A DNA stretch of 48,881 nucleotides, from NCBI GenBank assembly GCA_049318625.1, contig JBMOGA010000025.1, positions 1 to 48,881 on the forward strand, read 5' to 3'. This document shows, one piece after another, positions 41,055 to 48,881 of this stretch. The notes under the pieces were generated by a model, which was given only the letters and a program-made list of their open reading frames with translations, made no database searches and had not been told where the DNA came from. Source of the DNA: JBMOGA01 sp049318625. Its GTDB lineage: Bacteria > Pseudomonadota > Alphaproteobacteria > Rhizobiales > Hyphomicrobiaceae. A program made the position numbers and the translations under genes. The stretch's first letter is position 1. Every line of letters begins with the position of its first letter.

Positions 41055-41810
41055 ATGCTGCGCTCACTCCTGTTCGCCGTGGCCTTCTACGCCGTCACCG
41101 CGCTGTTCCTGCTGCTCGGCAGCTGGCTGCTGCTTGCGCCGCGCGCATGGGCGATGGCGGGGCTGCGCTGGCACGGGCTGACCTGCGTCTGGCTGCTCGA
41201 CAAGATCTGCGGCACGTCGATGGTGGTACGCGGGCAGGAGAACCTGCCATCGGGGCCCTGTCTCGTCGCCGCCAAGCACCAGTCGGCGTGGGACACGTTC
41301 GCGCTGATCCCGTTGTTCCGCGACCCGGCGATCATTCTCAAGGACGAGTTGAAGTGGGTGCCGTTGTACGGCTGGTTCTGCGTCAAGTTCGAGCACATCC
41401 TGGTCAAGCGCGAGAAGGGGGCGAGCGCGCTCAAAACCATGCTGCGCACGGCGCGGGACCGCGCGGCGGAGGGGCGCGAAATCGTCATTTTCCCCGAGGG
41501 CACGCGAACGGCGCCGGGTGCGGCGCCAGACTACAAGCCGGGCGTCCTGGCGCTCTACGAGGGCCTCGGCCTGCCGTGCGTGCCGATCGCCCTCAACTCC
41601 GGCGTCTACTGGCCGCGGCGAACCCTGCGTCGCAGGCCGGGGCGGATCATCGTGGAGATCCTCCCCCCGCTGCCGGCCGGTCTCAAGCGCCAGGAGTTTC
41701 GCCAGCGGCTCGAGGAGACCATCGAGGACGCCACCCGGCGCCTGATCGAGGAGGCCAGATCCGTCGACGGCGGGACGGCGCGAGCGCCAGAGACGACGGC
41801 TAAAACTTAA
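41055..41810 (+). CDS. plsC: 1-acyl-sn-glycerol-3-phosphate acyltransferase
   Basis: 251 aa. Two N-terminal hydrophobic segments, then the acyltransferase motifs HQSAWD (His75, Asp80) and FPEGTR near 150, with the VPIALNSGVYW block after. It makes phosphatidic acid from lysophosphatidic acid at the inner membrane. ATG 41055 is chosen; conserved sequence begins there. The stop codon lies inside an AT-rich inverted repeat. Confidence 0.93.
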   Translation: MLRSLLFAVAFYAVTALFLLLGSWLLLAPRAWAMAGLRWHGLTCVWLLDKICGTSMVVRGQENLPSGPCLVAAKHQSAWDTFALIPLFRDPAIILKDELKWVPLYGWFCVKFEHILVKREKGASALKTMLRTARDRAAEGREIVIFPEGTRTAPGAAPDYKPGVLALYEGLGLPCVPIALNSGVYWPRRTLRRRPGRIIVEILPPLPAGLKRQEFRQRLEETIEDATRRLIEEARSVDGGTARAPETTAKT

Positions 41811-41823
41811 AGGGAACTTTAAG
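41806..41823. promoter_or_regulatory. AT-rich inverted repeat between plsC and nrdJ
   Basis: CTTAAAG-GGAA-CTTTAAG: perfect 7-bp arms, 4-nt loop, starting within the plsC stop codon and ending 11 nt before the -35 of the nrdJ promoter candidate. It could be a weak terminator of plsC or an operator of nrdJ. It does not match the NrdR box. Confidence 0.45.
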
Positions 41824-41833
41824 AGAACATTTC

Positions 41834-41862
41834 TTGACGGCGGCGCGGCAGAGGCCTATGTT
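41834..41862 (+). promoter_or_regulatory. Sigma-70-type promoter candidate for nrdJ
   Basis: TTGACG, a 17-nt spacer and TATGTT give a close fit to the housekeeping promoter. The expected start of transcription would lie about 14 nt before the nrdJ GTG, so the leader would be very short. Confidence 0.5.
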
Positions 41863-41882
41863 CCGGGGGGTCGAGTTATCGA

Positions 41883-44288
41883 GTGAACGCCGTGTCGCCA
41901 CCCCCTGCCCTGCCCCCGATCTCGCTCGCCATCTGGGACGAGAAGTACCGCTTGAAGAACCCGGACGGCACGGCGAGCGATGCGACTCTGGCCGATACTT
42001 GGCGCAGGGTCGCCGCTGCGGCCGCCAGCGTAGAGCCTGCCGCGGCGCGCGACCACTGGGCCGCCCGGTTCTACGAGGCGATGTCGTCGCTGGAGGCGCT
42101 GCCGGCCGGCCGGATCATCGCCGGCGCCGGCACCGAGCGTCAGGTCACGCTGTTCAACTGCTTCGTGATGGGGCCGATCGCCGACGATCTCGGCGCCATT
42201 TTCGACAACGTGAAAGAGGCCGCCCTCACGCTGCAACAGGGCGGCGGCATCGGCCACGATTTTTCGACGCTGCGGCCACGCGGCGCTCCGGTTCGCTCGG
42301 TCGGCGCGGATGCCTCGGGCCCGGTCAGCTTCATGGACGTGTGGGACTCGATGTGCCGCACGATCATGTCGGCGGGGGGCCGGCGCGGCGCGATGATGGG
42401 CACGCTGCGCTGCGATCATCCGGACATCGAACTGTTCATCGACGCCAAGTCCGATCCGGCACGGCTGCGCAATTTCAACGTCTCGGTGCTGGTCACCGAC
42501 GCGCTGGTCGCGGCGGTGCGGGCGGATGCCGGGTTTGACCTGACGTTCGAGGGCCGGACCTTCAAGACGGTGCGGGCGCGCGAGTTGTGGGACCGCATCA
42601 TGCGCGCGACCTACGACTACGCCGAGCCGGGCGTCATCTTCATCGACCGCCTCAACGCCCTCAACAACCTCGCCTACTGCGAAACCATCCACACGACCAA
42701 CCCCTGCGGCGAGCAACCGCTGCCCCCCTATGGCGCCTGCCTGCTCGGCTCGATCAATCTGGCGCGCCTCGTCACCGGCGCCTTCACCGCGCAGGCGCGG
42801 CTCGACGAGGCCCGGCTCGGCGACCGGGTCGCCGTGCTGACGCGGCTGCTCGACAACGTGATCGACGTCTCGGGCTATCCGCTCGACGCTCAGCGGCGCG
42901 AAGCCGTTGCGAAACGGCGCATCGGCATCGGCGTCACCGGCCTCGCCGACGCGCTCATCCTCCTCGGGGTCCGCTACGGCTCGGCGGAGGCGGTGCGGCT
43001 CGCCGGTCGATGGATGGCGGCCATCCAGCGGGTCGCCTATCTGACGAGCGCGGGCCTCGCCGCCGAAAAGGGCGCGTTCCCGCTGTTCGATCGCGATGCC
43101 TTCCTGGCGCGGCCCAATGTGCAGCGGCTCGACGCCGACGTGCGGTCGGCGATCGCCGCGCACGGCATTCGCAACGGCTGTCTTACCTCGATCGCACCGA
43201 CCGGCACCATCTCGCTGCTGGCCGGCAACGTCTCGAGCGGTATCGAACCGGTGTTCGACTTCGTCTACCGGCGCCGCGTGCTCGATCGCGACGGCAGCGC
43301 CCGCCAAGAGACCGTCGAGGATTACGCGCACGCGCTGCATCGTGCGACAATGGGTGATGCGGCGCCCTTGCCGGAAGCGTTCGTCACCGCGTCCGAGTTG
43401 ACGCCGCACGCCCATCTGGCGATGCAGGCCGCCGTGCAGACGCACGTCGACAGCTCGATCTCGAAGACGATCAATTGCCCGGCCGAGATCCCCTTCGAGG
43501 CGTTCCGCGACATCTACCTCGAGGCCTACGACCTCGGCCTCAAGGGCTGCACGACGTTCCGGCCCAATGCGGTCACCGGATCGGTCCTGACACCGCTCGC
43601 GGTTGGGACGGCTGCCGGTGGCACAGCGGCAGCGCCGACGATCGAGGCCGCCGCCGAGGAACCACAGCGCCCGGCGACGCGCCTCGACGGGCGGGCCGAG
43701 ACGGGCGGACCGGTCGTCTACATGGCGAAGCCCCTGGAGCGCGAGCCGGCGCTGGCCGGATACACCTACAAGCTGAAGTGGCCGGGCAGCGATCATGCGC
43801 TCTACGTCACCATCAACGATATCGAGCGCGACGGGCGGCGGCGGCCGTTCGAAATCTTCATCAACACCAAGAACCTCGAGCACTACGCCTGGACGGTGGC
43901 GCTGACGCGGATGATCAGCGCGGTGTTCCGGCGCGGCGGCGACGTGGCGTTCGTGGTCGAGGAACTCAAGGCCGTGTTCGATCCCGGCGGAGGCCACTGG
44001 GTCGGCGGCCGCTATGTGCCGAGCCTGATCGCCGCGATCGGCGAGACCATCGAGGCGCACATGCTGCGGACCGGCTTCCTGAAGCGCGAGGAGACCGCCG
44101 GCCCTCCCGCAAAGGGCCAGCGGCCGGGTGTGGCCGGCTTCGAGTTCTCCACGGAGGCGGCGCCCGCTGTGCCGGCCGAGGAGACGCGGCTGTCGGCGCG
44201 CCCCTGCCCGCGTTGCGGGGCGGCAACGTTCGCGCGGGTGGAGGGATGCTGGGTGTGCCGAGCATGTGGCTACGCCCGCTGCTCGTGA
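41883..44288 (+). CDS. nrdJ: Class II (B12-dependent) ribonucleotide reductase
   Basis: 801 aa adenosylcobalamin-dependent reductase making deoxyribonucleotides without oxygen. The core has the redox Cys93 (LFNCFVMG), the radical-site NPCGE (Cys275, Glu277), and PTGTISLLAGNVSSGIEP. A TSCPD domain (about 620-725) follows, and the C-terminus holds a CPRC...CWVCRAC group (Cys775, 778, 789, 792, 795), likely a zinc ribbon plus redox tail. It is the shorter form, not the ~1,200-aa NrdJ of many Rhizobiales. The start is GTG with no strong ribosome site; a second GTG 9 nt on is possible. No cobalamin riboswitch is seen. Confidence 0.94.
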   Translation: MNAVSPPPALPPISLAIWDEKYRLKNPDGTASDATLADTWRRVAAAAASVEPAAARDHWAARFYEAMSSLEALPAGRIIAGAGTERQVTLFNCFVMGPIADDLGAIFDNVKEAALTLQQGGGIGHDFSTLRPRGAPVRSVGADASGPVSFMDVWDSMCRTIMSAGGRRGAMMGTLRCDHPDIELFIDAKSDPARLRNFNVSVLVTDALVAAVRADAGFDLTFEGRTFKTVRARELWDRIMRATYDYAEPGVIFIDRLNALNNLAYCETIHTTNPCGEQPLPPYGACLLGSINLARLVTGAFTAQARLDEARLGDRVAVLTRLLDNVIDVSGYPLDAQRREAVAKRRIGIGVTGLADALILLGVRYGSAEAVRLAGRWMAAIQRVAYLTSAGLAAEKGAFPLFDRDAFLARPNVQRLDADVRSAIAAHGIRNGCLTSIAPTGTISLLAGNVSSGIEPVFDFVYRRRVLDRDGSARQETVEDYAHALHRATMGDAAPLPEAFVTASELTPHAHLAMQAAVQTHVDSSISKTINCPAEIPFEAFRDIYLEAYDLGLKGCTTFRPNAVTGSVLTPLAVGTAAGGTAAAPTIEAAAEEPQRPATRLDGRAETGGPVVYMAKPLEREPALAGYTYKLKWPGSDHALYVTINDIERDGRRRPFEIFINTKNLEHYAWTVALTRMISAVFRRGGDVAFVVEELKAVFDPGGGHWVGGRYVPSLIAAIGETIEAHMLRTGFLKREETAGPPAKGQRPGVAGFEFSTEAAPAVPAEETRLSARPCPRCGAATFARVEGCWVCRACGYARCS

Positions 44289-44443
44289 GGATTGCCCGGA
44301 GCCGGGCGCCGACGCTGCTGCCGCTGCCGCTGCCGCCATGTCGCCGCAAAGTTTCACGACGTCAGCCGCACTTCCGCTTGAAACCCGGGTCAGGGTGACT
44401 GCGTTGCATACCTCGTAGAGTCGGTCAGTACCGGGAGTCCATC

Positions 44444-44884
44444 ATGGCAGCGCGGATCGTGGAGTTGGCGTCGTGCCATCGACCGCTGAACGCACGCCCG
44501 CGTGTTCGTCCGGTGGCGCCGCAGACGTTGCCCGACGCACCGCCGTCGGCCTTTCAGTTCTGGAGCGGCGCCTCGCGGGCCGCCTACGTGCACACCGCCT
44601 ATAGGCTGATCGATTGCCCTGACGTTCCGCCGTCGGTGGTCGTGCTCGTGAAAGTCGCGCCGTCGGGCCGGCGCACGGTGCTCGACGTGATCCGCGTCGA
44701 GAGCGCGGCGCCGTCGCTCAATCTCGCGCAGATCCGCCACCAGGGCGCCGTGCTCGGCGCCGACGAGGTGCACGTGCACATGCTGGCGGCCGACCGTGGC
44801 ACCCGCCGCGTCGTCGAGTTGGATCTCAAGGCCGGCCTGCTGCGCACGCTCGGCCGCGCCCCCCGTCTGGCGGCTTCGGCTTGA
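44444..44884 (+). CDS. Hypothetical protein (146 aa) downstream of nrdJ
   Basis: 146 aa. Residues 1-35 are probably disordered. The core (SAFQFWSGASRAAYVHTAYRLIDCPDVPPSVVVLV, TVLDVIRVESAAPSLNLAQIRHQGAVLGADEVHVHML) has the alternating hydrophobic pattern of a real beta-rich domain, and codon use fits its neighbours. I recognise no family. It lies 155 nt after nrdJ; the gap holds a short GCTGCC repeat (44308-44334) but no gene. ATG 44444 is the only good start. Confidence 0.6.
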   Translation: MAARIVELASCHRPLNARPRVRPVAPQTLPDAPPSAFQFWSGASRAAYVHTAYRLIDCPDVPPSVVVLVKVAPSGRRTVLDVIRVESAAPSLNLAQIRHQGAVLGADEVHVHMLAADRGTRRVVELDLKAGLLRTLGRAPRLAASA

Positions 44885-44973
44885 TCGCTGGCGAGAGTGC
44901 TTCCGGTCTTTATCGAATCGGTTCGACGGCCCGGAAGCTCTCTAATTTTTTTCAGGGACTGCTTCATGCTCTC

Positions 44974-44996
44974 GGTGGAAGCGATTCGCTTCCACC
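44974..44996. repeat. REP-like palindrome, possible bidirectional terminator
   Basis: GGTGGAAGC-GATTC-GCTTCCACC: a 23-nt perfect dyad with one unpaired centre base, stem of at least 9 bp. It lies between the converging hypothetical gene and chaC gene, in a 127-bp spacer that also holds a looser CTTCCGG/CCGGAAG pair at 44899 and 44931 and a T7 run at 44946. The sequence is of the type dispersed between genes in Hyphomicrobiales. Confidence 0.65.
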
Positions 44997-45011
44997 TCGA
45001 CCGATCAGACC

Positions 45012-45749
45012 CTAACCCGCCGTAACGCCGAGGCCGTGGGCCGCGCGCTCTGCCATGACCGCCAATTGCTTCCTGTGCGTGAAGCGCCGGCGTTCGCCGG
45101 GTCGCATCCGCGGCGCGCCGATGGGCAGGCGGGCGCACGCGGCAAGCAGCGCCTTCGCGCCGGCCGTCTCGAGGCCCGACACGCCGATGCGCGCAAAATG
45201 CGGGCCGATCGCCTGCAGCACGCGCGCCAGCGCCGGTTCTCGGATACCGAGACCATCGATGTGATCGAGCGTGTTGATCAGATAGTCGAGATTGGGGCCG
45301 GACCGCCCCTCGGCCGCGCGGATCAGGCGTGCCTGCTCGGAAATCGGCAGGCGCCCCGCATAGCTCGGATGGCAGCGCTCGACCACGTAGGCGCGGGCCA
45401 GCACCTCAGGTCGCCCCGGCTCGTCCAGGGTGACCGGCAACAGACGCTCGGAGTAGACGCCGTTGAGCTGCTCGCGGGCACGCAGATAGGCGAGCGTCTC
45501 GGCCGCTGCGGCGCGGGGGACCCGATAGGCCACCCCGTCGCAGACGCCGCCGCGATCGAGGCCGAGAACGAGGCCCGGCCGCCCGCTGTTGCCGCGATGG
45601 TGGGTCGAGTAGATGCAGAAGCAGCGCCGCCAGCCGGTCAACCGCGCGCGCGCGGCCCGCTCGAAGGCGAAGCCGGGCCGCCACATCAGCGAGCCGTAGC
45701 CGAAGATCCAGAGTTCGCCCGCCGTCGGTAAGCCGGCCCAGCTCGTCAC
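45012..45749 (-). CDS. Gamma-glutamylcyclotransferase (ChaC-like)
   Basis: 245 aa. The ChaC motif IFGYGSLMWRPGF near residues 15-27, RCFCIYSTHHRGNSGRPGLVLGLD, and the catalytic-region VYSERLLPVTLD. ChaC enzymes cleave glutathione or gamma-glutamyl peptides to 5-oxoproline. The start is GTG at 45749: it overlaps the tyrC stop as GTGA and has GGGGGA upstream, matching the 4-nt overlaps of the rest of the operon. Last gene of hisC-tyrC-chaC. Confidence 0.87.
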   Translation of the reverse strand: MTSWAGLPTAGELWIFGYGSLMWRPGFAFERAARARLTGWRRCFCIYSTHHRGNSGRPGLVLGLDRGGVCDGVAYRVPRAAAAETLAYLRAREQLNGVYSERLLPVTLDEPGRPEVLARAYVVERCHPSYAGRLPISEQARLIRAAEGRSGPNLDYLINTLDHIDGLGIREPALARVLQAIGPHFARIGVSGLETAGAKALLAACARLPIGAPRMRPGERRRFTHRKQLAVMAERAAHGLGVTAG

Positions 45750-46693
45750 GATGGTGCCGATCCCCCGGCGGGCCCGGCCGACGTGCGGCGGCCGAAGTCC
45801 GGCGCGCTGGTATCCTGACCGGCCTGGATGATGCCCCGGCGGACCGCGCGCGCGGCGCTGAACATGCGGAACAGCGTTTCGCCGTCGCCGTAGCGGATGG
45901 CGCGCTGAAGGTTCGTCAGGTCCTCGGAAAACCTGCCGAGCATCTCCAGCACGGCGTCCTTGTTGGTCAGGAAGACGTCGCGCCACATGGTCGGGTCCGA
46001 CGCCGCGATGCGGGTGAAATCGCGGAAGCCGCCCGCGGAGAACTTGATGACCTCACTGTCGGTCACGCGCTCGAGGTGGGCGGCGGTGTTGACGATGTTG
46101 TAGGCGATCAGGTGCGGCACATGGCTGGTAATGGCCAGCACCATGTCGTGGTGCTCGGGGGGCATGATCTCGACGTTCGAGCCCATGGCGCGCCATAGCT
46201 GCTCGAGCCGCGCGACCGCCGCGGCATCGGTGCCCTCCGGTGGGGTGAGGATGCACCAGCGGTTGTCGAACAGTTCTGCGAATCCCGCCTCGGGGCCCGA
46301 GTGCTCGGTCCCGGCGATGGGGTGGCCGGGAACGAGATGGACGCCTGACGGCATGTGCGGTCCGACGTCGCGAACGACGCAGGCCTTCACGGACCCCACG
46401 TCGGTGACGATAGCCCCGCTCGTGAGGACCGGGCCGATCTCGGCGGCCAGCCCCGCGTTGGCGCCGAGCGGAACGCAGAGGATGACCAGATCGGCACCGC
46501 GTGCGGCCTCGGCCGCCGTGCCGAAGGCCTCGGTGACCAATCCGAGTTCCAGGGCCTTCCGGCACGTCTCGGCGGTGCGCGCCGAGCCGACGATGGTGCG
46601 TGCGAGCCCACCGCGGCGAACGGCATGGCTGATCGACGAGCCGATGAGGCCCATGCCGATCAGGGCAATGCGTTCGAACAGCGGCGCGGTCAT
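45746..46693 (-). CDS. tyrC: Prephenate/arogenate dehydrogenase
   Basis: 315 aa NAD(P)-dependent enzyme of tyrosine synthesis. Rossmann motif IGMGLIGSS near residue 11, VTDVGSVKACVVRDV, the PGHPIAGTEHSGPEAG block with the catalytic His, and SHVPHLIAYNIV. It is a stand-alone dehydrogenase without a chorismate mutase domain, as in Alphaproteobacteria, where the cyclohexadienyl type often uses arogenate. ATG 46693 overlaps the hisC stop by 4 nt. Confidence 0.92.
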   Translation of the reverse strand: MTAPLFERIALIGMGLIGSSISHAVRRGGLARTIVGSARTAETCRKALELGLVTEAFGTAAEAARGADLVILCVPLGANAGLAAEIGPVLTSGAIVTDVGSVKACVVRDVGPHMPSGVHLVPGHPIAGTEHSGPEAGFAELFDNRWCILTPPEGTDAAAVARLEQLWRAMGSNVEIMPPEHHDMVLAITSHVPHLIAYNIVNTAAHLERVTDSEVIKFSAGGFRDFTRIAASDPTMWRDVFLTNKDAVLEMLGRFSEDLTNLQRAIRYGDGETLFRMFSAARAVRRGIIQAGQDTSAPDFGRRTSAGPAGGSAPS

Positions 46694-47796
46694 GCCGTGC
46701 TCTTTCCCAGGAAAGCGCCGATCGCCGCCACCACCGCGCGGTTCTCGGCCTCGGTGCCCACCGTCATGCGCAGGGCGTCGGGCAAGCCGTAGCCGGCGAC
46801 ACGGCGCACGATGATGCCGCGCGACTTGAGGAAAGCATCCGCTGCGACCGCGGCACGGGGCCCGGTCTTCGGGAAGTGGATCAGCAGGAAGTTGCCGACG
46901 CTCGGCGTGACGGTCAGCCCGAGTTTCTCGAACTCGGCCGCGAGCCACGGCAACCACTGATCGTTGTGGGCCACGGCCTTGTCGATGTGCGCCCGATCCT
47001 CGATGGCGGCGACACCCGCGGCGATGGCGGGCGCCGAGATATTGAAGGGCCCGCGGATGCGGTTGAGGACATCGGCGACGCCCGCCGGGCAGTAGGCCCA
47101 GCCGAGACGGAGAGCCGCGAGGCCGTAGATCTTGGAAAACGTGCGAGTCATGATCGTGCTCTCGCCGGTGGCGACCAGCTCGATGCCCGCCTCGTAATCG
47201 TTGCGACGCACATATTCCGCGTAAGCGGCGTCGAGCACGAGCAGAATGCTGGGTGGCAACCCGGCGCGCAGGCGACGTACCTCGCCGATCGGCACATAGG
47301 TGCCGGTCGGGTTGTTCGGATTGGCCAGAAACACGACTTTGGTCCGGGCCGTGACCCGATCGAGGATGGCATCGATATCGGCGCAGAGTTGCCGCTCCGG
47401 GGCGATCACCGGCGTGGCACCGGTGCCGAGGATGGCGATGCGGTACACGAGGAACCCGTGCTCGGTGTAGATCGCCTCGTCGCCCGGGCCGAGATAGCCG
47501 TGAGCGATGAGATTCAGAAGCTCGTCGGAGCCGGCGCCACAAACGATGCGGTCGGGATTGAGGCCGTAGACCCGGCCGATAGCCTGGCGCAGAGCCGTTG
47601 CGCTGCCGTCAGGATAGCGCTCCAGGTCGTCGGCGGTGGCCTTGAACGCGGCCACGGCCGCAGGACTCGGGCCGAGCGGTGTCTCGTTCGACGACAGCTT
47701 GATGGGCTTCACACCACCGGGAACGTGGCTCTCACCCGGCACGTAGGCCATGATGTCGAGGACACCCGGACGGGGCGTTGGGGCAATGATGGTCAT
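46690..47796 (-). CDS. hisC: Histidinol-phosphate aminotransferase
   Basis: 368 aa PLP-dependent class I/II enzyme. Motifs: SSNETPLGPSP near 35, GSDELLNLIAH, LANPNNPTGTYVP, VLDAAYAEYV, and TFSKIYGLAALRLGW with the PLP lysine. In this context, next to tyrC, it may serve both histidine and aromatic amino acid synthesis. ATG 47796 is chosen because the family N-terminus begins there; it is divergent from metX across 192 bp. Confidence 0.92.
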   Translation of the reverse strand: MTIIAPTPRPGVLDIMAYVPGESHVPGGVKPIKLSSNETPLGPSPAAVAAFKATADDLERYPDGSATALRQAIGRVYGLNPDRIVCGAGSDELLNLIAHGYLGPGDEAIYTEHGFLVYRIAILGTGATPVIAPERQLCADIDAILDRVTARTKVVFLANPNNPTGTYVPIGEVRRLRAGLPPSILLVLDAAYAEYVRRNDYEAGIELVATGESTIMTRTFSKIYGLAALRLGWAYCPAGVADVLNRIRGPFNISAPAIAAGVAAIEDRAHIDKAVAHNDQWLPWLAAEFEKLGLTVTPSVGNFLLIHFPKTGPRAAVAADAFLKSRGIIVRRVAGYGLPDALRMTVGTEAENRAVVAAIGAFLGKSTA

Positions 47797-47911
47797 GGAG
47801 CGGACGCCTCGAGGTCTTGCAACGTCGGCGGCGCACGGGACGCCCCGCGAGCGGGCTCTGGCGCCGCGCGCCACTCCATAGGCGCCCCGCCGGCCGAAAT
47901 CAAAGAAAACA

Positions 47912-47939
47912 TTGACATCGGGCCGCGACAGCCTAGCTA
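47912..47939 (+). promoter_or_regulatory. Promoter candidate for metX
   Basis: TTGACA at 47912-47917, a 16-nt spacer and TAGCTA at 47934-47939. The -35 is a perfect consensus; the -10 lacks the final T. It would give a leader of roughly 43 nt that can form a GCGTT/AACGC stem (47945-47961). Confidence 0.4.
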
Positions 47940-47988
47940 GCTGAGCGTTGCCCAAAAACGCGGCGTCACCGCCCCGATCCGGACATCG

Positions 47989-48881
47989 ATGAGCTCGCAA
48001 GCACGATCAGCCCTGGCCCCCGCCGCTCAGCGCGTGAACGAGGCGCAGACCCCGTCGAGCCCGGCCATCCTCTTCGATGCCAGCGATCCCTTGACGCTCG
48101 ACTGCGGGCAGGTGCTCGCGCCGTTCACCATCGCCTACCAGACCTACGGCACGCTCAACGCCGACAAGAGCAATGCCATCCTGGTCTGCCACGCCCTGAC
48201 TGGCGACCAGCACGTGGCCAACGACCACCCGGTGACGGGCAAACCCGGCTGGTGGGAGACGCTTGTGGGGCCCGGCCGGCCGATCGACACCAACCGGTTC
48301 TTCGTCATCTGCCCAAACATCATCGGCGGCTGCATGGGATCGTCGGGGCCGGCGTCGATCAACCCGCTGACGGGCACGCCCTACGGCCTCGACTTCCCGG
48401 TGATCACGATCGGCGACATGGTGGCCGCGCAGGTCAAGCTGATCGACCGGCTCGGAATCGACACGCTGTTCTCCGTGGTCGGCGGCTCGATGGGCGGCAT
48501 GCAGGTGCTCGAATGGGCGGCACGGCACAGCGCGCGGGTCTATACCGCCGTGCCGATCGCCACGGCGGCCCGCCATTCGGCGCAGAACATCGCCTTCCAC
48601 GAGGTGGGCCGGCAGGCGGTCATGGCCGATCCGGAGTGGTGCCAGGGCGACTACCTCAACCAGGGCCGCGTGCCGCGGCGCGGCCTCTCGGTGGCGCGGA
48701 TGGCGGCGCACATCACCTACCTCTCCGAGGATGCGCTGCAGCTCAAGTTCGGCCGCAACCTGCAGGATCGCGACCGGCGCACCTTCTCCTTCGACGCCGA
48801 TTTCCAGATCGAAAGCTATCTGCGCTACCAGGGCTCGACGTTCGTCGACCGGTTCGACGCCAACAGCTACCTCTACATCAC
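47989..48881 (+). CDS. metX: Homoserine O-acetyltransferase MetX (cut at edge)
   Basis: 297 residues are present; the gene runs off the right edge, so about 80-100 C-terminal residues, with the catalytic Asp and His, are missing. Alpha/beta hydrolase pattern: IAYQTYGTLNADKSNAILVCHALTGDQH, PNIIGGCMGSSGPASINP and the nucleophile Ser167 in VVGGSMGGMQVLEWA. MetX activates homoserine for methionine synthesis with acetyl-CoA (some homologues use succinyl-CoA). ATG 47989 is preceded by CCGGACATCG, a weak ribosome site. There is no sign of a SAM-II riboswitch. Confidence 0.93.
   Translation, partial: MSSQARSALAPAAQRVNEAQTPSSPAILFDASDPLTLDCGQVLAPFTIAYQTYGTLNADKSNAILVCHALTGDQHVANDHPVTGKPGWWETLVGPGRPIDTNRFFVICPNIIGGCMGSSGPASINPLTGTPYGLDFPVITIGDMVAAQVKLIDRLGIDTLFSVVGGSMGGMQVLEWAARHSARVYTAVPIATAARHSAQNIAFHEVGRQAVMADPEWCQGDYLNQGRVPRRGLSVARMAAHITYLSEDALQLKFGRNLQDRDRRTFSFDADFQIESYLRYQGSTFVDRFDANSYLYI

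Noticed and set aside
41811..41882. Cobalamin riboswitch before nrdJ
   Set aside because: The space is too short and there is no B12-box-like GCCACTG sequence.
47797..47988. SAM-II riboswitch before metX
   Set aside because: The conserved GTGATTT and GCTAAA core elements are absent.
1..48881. tRNA, rRNA, CRISPR array, insertion sequence or prophage
   Set aside because: I looked through the intergenic gaps and found no cloverleaf, spaced repeats, transposase or integrase pattern. A tRNAscan or CRISPR search was not possible here.

Overview
The window is high-GC DNA (third codon positions almost all G/C) with dense, often overlapping genes. Gene content points to an alphaproteobacterium of the Hyphomicrobiales (Rhizobiales) type: fixNOQP/fixGHIS-type cbb3 oxidase genes, a (2S)-methylsuccinyl-CoA dehydrogenase of the ethylmalonyl-CoA pathway, a B12-dependent ribonucleotide reductase, MetX, and extragenic palindromes of the CTCTCCCCGCATGCGGGGAGAG kind. 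I assign it no lower than order. I see no rRNA, tRNA, CRISPR array, insertion sequence or phage gene. This is chromosomal backbone with one large respiratory/formate island.

Layout. 1-5.9 kb: a SnoaL-like protein behind a palindromic operator, three small conserved proteins (47 aa, 94 aa, CsbD-like), a YgiQ radical-SAM protein, a periplasmic protein and a YihY/BrkB membrane protein. 5.9-9.0 kb: a Pro/Ala-rich protein, mcd, and a stand-alone LOV photosensor protein converging on mcd across a shared hairpin. 9.1-17.3 kb: ccoGHIS and ccoNOQP, both leftward, each preceded by a TTGAC-N4-ATCAA (FNR/FixK) box. The ccoN box lies between ccoN and divergent hemN. 18.9-20.0 kb: two tandem half-size permeases sharing one motif.

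20.0-31.6 kb is the most interesting block. It is a leftward run of 14 genes around a periplasmic, membrane-bound, Cys-type molybdenum/tungsten formate dehydrogenase (alpha, beta, gamma). Upstream in the run are a biotin/lipoate-ligase-like protein (TTG start), DUF6505, DUF6352, DUF3305 and DUF3306 proteins in a tightly packed chain, then a TorD-type chaperone fused to an N-terminal helix-turn-helix, and a 69-aa Tat-signal protein. Downstream of fdh are a 56-aa one-helix protein, an Mrp/ApbC Fe-S carrier, a DUF6494 protein and a GNAT acetyltransferase. Divergent from the run is a 682-aa multi-[4Fe-4S] protein; beyond it lie a WD40-cytochrome c fusion and moaA (molybdopterin synthesis). Together they look like a maturation and electron-transfer module: formate is oxidised in the periplasm, electrons pass through cytochrome b to quinone, and the nearby cbb3 oxidase could be the terminal acceptor at low oxygen. 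That link is inference.

36.4-48.9 kb is mostly housekeeping: a DMT transporter, a single-domain response regulator, hpt, ftsEX-ydcF-plsC, nrdJ with its own promoter candidate, a hypothetical protein, a REP-like palindrome, a leftward hisC-tyrC-chaC operon with 4-nt overlaps, and metX running off the right edge.
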